A stretch of 9,218 nt of DNA from Chloroflexota bacterium (GTDB lineage Bacteria > Chloroflexota > Anaerolineae > UBA1429): the NCBI GenBank assembly GCA_012513595.1, contig JAAZBY010000444.1, positions 1 to 9,218 of the forward strand, written 5' to 3'. Below the pieces are notes generated by a model. It saw only the letters and a program-made list of their open reading frames with translations. It did not search any database and had not been told where the DNA came from. The translations under genes were made by a program, and so were the position numbers. Positions 6,178 to 9,218 of this stretch are shown in pieces (the first letter of the stretch is position 1; the number at the start of each line of letters is the position of its first letter).

Positions 6178-6713
6178 CATGACTCCGTATCCGTCTCGTC
6201 GACAACTTCCAGGTCGGCTGAGGCCAACTCTCGCCGCAGCCGCACGGCCAGGTCCACGTAGGCCTTTCCACGGGGGTGAAAGGCCAGCCACCGCGTGTGC
6301 TCGTCGAGGTAGCCCAGGGCCACCCACAGGCAGTCCGCCGGGAGGAGGCCCTCCGCGCGCTCTGCCCACTCGATGACCGTGACCCCATCCCCATACATAT
6401 AGTCCTCGAGCCCGAGGGCCAGAACGTCGGCCTCGTCGTGCACACGGTACAGGTCCACGTGATAGAGTCAGGGGCCGGAGGAGAGGTTGGGGTGCTCGTT
6501 CACAAAGACGAACGTGGGACTATGGATCACCCCGTACACTCCCAGGCCGCGGCCGATCCCCTGGGTCAGGCAGGTCTTCCCGGAGCCGAGGTTACCCCGC
6601 AAACAGATGACGCCCCCGGTCGTAAGAAGGTGCCCCAGCCGCTCGCCAATCTGCATCGTCTGTGCGGGGCTGGTAGTCGTTACGCGAAAATCGCTGTCAG
6701 ATGCGTGCGGCAA
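6177..6713 (-). pseudogene. tsaE: tRNA t6A37 biosynthesis ATPase TsaE, interrupted by an in-frame TGA
   Basis: TsaE is the P-loop ATPase needed for turnover of the t6A synthesis complex. The reading frame encodes the whole family: TTTSPAQT (12-19), Walker A GNLGSGKT (40-47), HSPTFVFVNEH (64-74), LYHVDLYRV just after residue 82, GLEDYMYGDGVTVIEWAER, then a C-terminal tail. Codon 82 (6470-6468) is TGA, with no frameshift: conserved sequence resumes in the same frame at the next codon. Translation therefore gives an 81-residue N-terminal piece (6468-6713) and, if restarted at GTG 6458, a 93-residue C-terminal piece. The start is uncertain: TTG at 6713 has GGGAG five bases upstream, while TTG at 6737 has none. 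Possible causes are a sequencing error, a real nonsense mutation (CGA or TGG to TGA would be one step), or read-through. The intact ends and coupling to tsaB argue against old decay. Confidence 0.88.
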
Positions 6714-6763
6714 GTTCGCTCCCAGTCTGCTAGGCAACGGTGGTCGGCCAGGTCGAGTGGTGC

Positions 6764-7324
6764 CTAATCCTCAGTGCGCGGCGTCACGGTGCGGCCCAGC
6801 TGTCCGAAGGTGGTGCCGCCCAGATGAACCAGAGGTTTCAGTTCGTCATCCGCGCCTGGCCGCCACAGGGTGGAAAAGGCGTCCTCCTCCGCCCAGGCGC
6901 CCACCACCCGCGCCATGAACAGCGAGTGATCGCCGGGGCTGAGGACGGTCACCACCGCGCATTCGAGATGGGCCAGGCAATCGCTGAGCCAAAGCGCGCT
7001 CACGCGTTGGCCGTCCTCGCAGCGGAGGCCATAGGTGGCCACTTTGTCGACATCACTCCCGGAAACGCTCCCGCAGGCGAGCACCTGCTCCAGGAGGGCC
7101 GGGCCGGGGATATTCAGCACAAACTCCTCACTGCGCATCAGCAGGCCATGGGAGTAGCGCGACGGATGGATCGCCACCCCGATCATGGGAGGTTCCAGGC
7201 TGATCGGTGAGACCCAGGCCACAGGCGTCACGTTGTCGCGCCCCCGGTAGCGCACGGTCAGGAAGCATACGGGGCGCGGCGCGAGCAGGCGGTGTGCTTG
7301 GAGGAGCGGAATCTCAGCTTTCAT
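6764..7324 (-). CDS. Flavin reductase-like, FMN-binding split-barrel protein
   Basis: The 186-residue protein resembles the flavin reductase family: conserved segments include ARPVCFLTVRYRGRDNVTP near 15-33, AWVSPISLEPPMIGVAIHPSRYS near 36-58, and EEFVLNIP near 66-73. In this fold these strands bind FMN in a dimer. Members reduce flavins with NAD(P)H for monooxygenases or act on other substrates; the substrate here cannot be told. I chose ATG 7324, with GGAG nine bases upstream; a GTG at 7330 is an alternative that adds two residues. It has its own promoter just upstream and ends in TAG 50 bases before the tsaE start, so it may head the tsaE-tsaB-rimI-surE-degV transcript. A functional link to t6A synthesis is not evident and the pairing may only be shared transcription. 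Confidence 0.88.
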   Translation of the reverse strand: MKAEIPLLQAHRLLAPRPVCFLTVRYRGRDNVTPVAWVSPISLEPPMIGVAIHPSRYSHGLLMRSEEFVLNIPGPALLEQVLACGSVSGSDVDKVATYGLRCEDGQRVSALWLSDCLAHLECAVVTVLSPGDHSLFMARVVGAWAEEDAFSTLWRPGADDELKPLVHLGGTTFGQLGRTVTPRTED

Positions 7325-7352
7325 CGGCACAGGCTCCGGGCGGGTATCAGGG

Positions 7353-7381
7353 AGTATCCTATAGGGTCAGCGCGCTGTCAA
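7353..7381 (-). promoter_or_regulatory. Predicted sigma70-type promoter for the flavin reductase/tsaE cluster
   Basis: On the minus strand a consensus -35 TTGACA (7376-7381) and a -10 GATACT (7353-7358, 4 of 6) are separated by 17 bases. The predicted start near 7346 leaves a leader of about 22 bases containing the GGAG ribosome site. It lies between the response regulator and the flavin reductase-like gene, making this a separate transcription unit. Confidence 0.65.
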
Positions 7382-7423
7382 GATACTGCGGCCCTGCGCG
7401 CCCTGGGGTTGGCTGGTCGCGGG

Positions 7424-8125
7424 CTAGGTGGGCCTGGCCATGCGATAGCCGATGCCACGCTCAGTGAGGATATAGCGCGGCGAGGAGGGATCGTCCTCGA
7501 TCTTCTGACGCAGCCTCCACACGTACAGCTTGGTATAGTCCACGTTGTCGACGTACTCGGGCCCCCAGACCTGTTCGAGGAGCTGCCGGTGCGAGAGCAC
7601 GTGCCCGGCGTGTTCTGCCAGGTAAAAGAGGAGGCGCAGCTCGGTCGAGGTGAGGTCGACCGGCTCTCCGTGGCGCAGAACCTCCCATCGTTCGGAGTCG
7701 ATGACCAGGTCGTCGGACACATAGAGGACGCCCGGCTTGCTGGTGCTCTCTGACCGGCGCGTACGCCGCAGGATGGCCTCGATGCGCGCCACCAGTTCCT
7801 TCAGGCTGAACGGCTTGGGGACATAGTCATCCGCCCCCAGCTTGAGGCCCATCACGCGGTCCGTCTCTAGCCCCTTGGCCGTCAACATGATGATCGGCAC
7901 GGTAGAGAGCTCACGGATGCGACGACAGGTCTCCCAGCCGTCCATCTGCGGCATCATGACGTCCAGGATCACGAGGTCAGGGCGGAGCGCGTAAAAGCTC
8001 TTGAGCCCCTCGGAACCGTTCCCCGCCAGGTGCACCTGGTAACCTTCCCGCGACAGGTACATTTCCAGTGCGGCTACGAGGGTGGTGTCGTCGTCGATGA
8101 TCAGGAGCCTGGCCTTGGGATCCAT
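7424..8125 (-). CDS. OmpR/PhoB-family two-component response regulator
   Basis: The 233-residue protein has an N-terminal receiver domain (about 5-118) with acidic residues in IIDDD (9-13), phospho-acceptor Asp55 in LVILDVMMP, Thr82 and Lys104. All key switch residues are present, so it should be phosphorylated normally. A C-terminal winged-helix DNA-binding domain follows (about 130-230): LTSTELRLLFYL, a recognition-helix region with YVDNVDYTKLYVWRLRQKI, and the closing ILTERGIGYRM wing. The ATG at 8125 has GGAGG five bases upstream; an in-frame start at 8239 would add 38 residues outside the domain. No histidine kinase is adjacent on either side, so its sensor and targets are unknown. I see no clear promoter in the 228-base divergent region before it. 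Confidence 0.95.
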   Translation of the reverse strand: MDPKARLLIIDDDTTLVAALEMYLSREGYQVHLAGNGSEGLKSFYALRPDLVILDVMMPQMDGWETCRRIRELSTVPIIMLTAKGLETDRVMGLKLGADDYVPKPFSLKELVARIEAILRRTRRSESTSKPGVLYVSDDLVIDSERWEVLRHGEPVDLTSTELRLLFYLAEHAGHVLSHRQLLEQVWGPEYVDNVDYTKLYVWRLRQKIEDDPSSPRYILTERGIGYRMARPT

Positions 8126-8307
8126 GACGCCCTCCAGAGCAATAGGGCAGACAGTGCGAGCCGGGCCTCGCGTGCGCGCCCATGACACCGGTGAGCTGCC
8201 TCTGCCGATCCCCCCGACTCGGCCACAACCACCGTCCACACCTAGTCCCGCGGTCGCGCCCTGGGCTTTGCCTATGGGATGAGACGTATGCTCCCGCCGC
8301 CCGGCGT

Positions 8308-8336
8308 TTGAGGCACGACCACATGCTCTTTATAAT
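8308..8336 (+). promoter_or_regulatory. Predicted strong promoter for maf
   Basis: A -35 TTGAGG (8308-8313, 4 of 6) is followed after 17 bases by a perfect TATAAT -10 (8331-8336). The start would fall at about 8342-8344, only 10 to 12 bases before the maf ATG, so the AAGGAG ribosome site (8344-8349) would be at the very 5' end of the message. Confidence 0.7.
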
Positions 8337-8353
8337 GCCCGGCAAGGAGAAAG

Positions 8354-9067
8354 ATGTCAAATAGAAACCAGAATTCCGCTGCTCGACGCGGCCCTGCCGG
8401 GGCCACGGCGTCCATCACCCTGGCCTCGGGTTCACCCCGCCGCCGGGACCTTGTGGGGCTCTTGGGCCTCCCCCATTCCATCGAGGTGCCCGACGTGCCC
8501 GAGGTGCAGCTCCCCGGTGAGCAACCCGCCGACCTGGCCCTGCGCTTGAGCCTAGAGAAGGCCCTGGCCGTTGCGCTGTGGCGCCCACACGACGTGGTGC
8601 TGGCCGCCGACACCATCGTCGTCCTGGACGGCGTCATCCTGGGCAAGCCGGAGGACGCCGCCGAGGCCGTGGGCATGCTCCGCAGGCTGCGCAACCGCGT
8701 GCACCTCGTCTACACCGGCCTGGCTATCGTCCGGGAGGATAGCGGGGTGCGCTGCCAGCAGTTGGCCTGCACGCCCGTCCGCATGGCCAACTACTCGGAG
8801 GAGGCGTTGGCCGCCTACGTCGCCACCGGCGACCCGCTGGACAAGGCCGGCGCCTACGCTATCCAGGCGGAGACGTTCGCGCCGGTAGCAGGCCTGGAGG
8901 GATGCTACACCAACGTGGTCGGCCTGCCACTGTGCCATCTCTACCGAGGTCTGCGGGCGCTGGGGCTGCTGGTGCCGGCGCACCCTCTGGAGGTCTGCCC
9001 GCAGGCCGTGGGCGCCGGCTGCCCGTGGGCGGCCGACATTCTCAGCGCGCGTCCGGAGGGGATCTGA
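8354..9067 (+). CDS. maf: Maf family nucleoside triphosphate pyrophosphatase (dTTP/UTP type)
   Basis: Maf proteins hydrolyse non-canonical or excess nucleoside triphosphates to monophosphates and have been linked to division arrest. The 237-residue product has LASGSPRRR (23-31), the loop that grips the triphosphate; VLAADTIV (82-89) with Asp86; GKP (97-99); and TGDPLDKAGAYAIQ (158-171). The AIQ ending is that of the YhdE subfamily, which prefers dTTP and UTP, rather than YceF. There is a 20-residue N-terminal extension, and a C-terminal tail of about 30 residues with CPQ...GC (Cys215, Cys223), which I believe is seen in Chloroflexota homologues. The start ATG follows AAGGAG with a four-base gap. 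The gene is divergent from the response regulator and ends in TGA with no clear terminator. It is longer than the usual 190-200 residues only because of the two ends. Confidence 0.93.
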   Translation: MSNRNQNSAARRGPAGATASITLASGSPRRRDLVGLLGLPHSIEVPDVPEVQLPGEQPADLALRLSLEKALAVALWRPHDVVLAADTIVVLDGVILGKPEDAAEAVGMLRRLRNRVHLVYTGLAIVREDSGVRCQQLACTPVRMANYSEEALAAYVATGDPLDKAGAYAIQAETFAPVAGLEGCYTNVVGLPLCHLYRGLRALGLLVPAHPLEVCPQAVGAGCPWAADILSARPEGI

Positions 9068-9119
9068 CAGGGCAGTGCCAGGCGCCGGACGCTAGAAGCG
9101 GCCACCTCGCAGAGTCGGT

Positions 9120-9148
9120 TTGCCTGCGCACTATGTCAATGGTACAAT
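9120..9148 (+). promoter_or_regulatory. Predicted promoter reading out of the window
   Basis: TTGCCT (9120-9125, 4 of 6) and TACAAT (9143-9148, 5 of 6) are spaced by 17 bases in the 151 bases after maf. The start would be near 9155. An ATG at 9169 is open to the right edge but has no ribosome site, so the gene it serves probably begins beyond the window. Confidence 0.55.
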
Positions 9149-9218
9149 GGCGTTTCGTGTGGCCGGCCATGGGCCCCAACAAGGGCACCTCACCGGCGAT
9201 ACCTTTCTGCTCCCGGTC

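Noticed and set aside
6468..6470. Selenocysteine or reassigned UGA (Trp or Gly code) in tsaE
   Set aside because: TsaE has no known selenocysteine form, I see no convincing SECIS-like hairpin directly after the TGA, and other genes in the window end in TGA.
9169..9218. Start of a new gene at the ATG at 9169
   Set aside because: The frame is open to the edge, but it has no ribosome site and too few codons to recognise.

Overview
This is a GC-rich bacterial chromosomal segment of about two-thirds G+C with nine complete genes, a broken or recoded tenth, and the 3' end of another at the left edge. Nothing in it looks phage-borne or transposable. Several protein features suggest Chloroflexota, probably an Anaerolineae-like member: RimI has an inserted segment before its acetyl-CoA motif and a C-terminal tail, Maf has a Cys-containing tail, and a small cysteine protein resembling DUF6951 sits beside a corrinoid-type URO-D protein. 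The lineage is an inference from protein character, not from a marker gene.

Left part (1-3026). The window opens in the last 90 codons of a GH2 beta-glucuronidase, which ends at a strong hairpin. Facing it on the minus strand is a likely two-gene unit: a URO-D/MtaA-type methyltransferase-family protein, then an alpha/alpha-toroid repeat protein of unknown function. Divergent from this unit is a 105-residue DUF6951-like cysteine protein. The 181-bp divergent region carries a plausible promoter in each direction and three perfect inverted repeats.

Central part (2987-7381). A minus-strand housekeeping cluster reads flavin reductase-like protein, tsaE, tsaB, rimI, surE, degV. It starts at a good sigma70-type promoter and ends in an intrinsic terminator. 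Genes from tsaE to surE overlap or nearly abut (TGATG, an 8-nt gap, ATGA), so they are probably translationally coupled. TsaE and TsaB act in synthesis of the tRNA modification t6A, RimI acetylates a ribosomal protein N-terminus, SurE is a nucleotide phosphatase and DegV is a fatty-acid-binding protein. tsaD and tsaC are not in the window. The main anomaly is that tsaE has one in-frame TGA in mid-gene, with the conserved protein sequence continuing in the same frame after it.

Right part (7424-9218). An OmpR/PhoB-type response regulator without an adjacent kinase lies on the minus strand, divergent from maf, a nucleotide pyrophosphatase gene. maf has a near-consensus promoter that predicts a very short leader. 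Another good promoter, at 9120-9148, points out of the window.

I see no tRNA, rRNA, CRISPR array, insertion sequence or attachment site, and no gene-free stretch longer than 300 bases. I found no clear new biological system. The items most worth a second look are the interrupted tsaE and the regulatory region between the URO-D-like and DUF6951-like genes.
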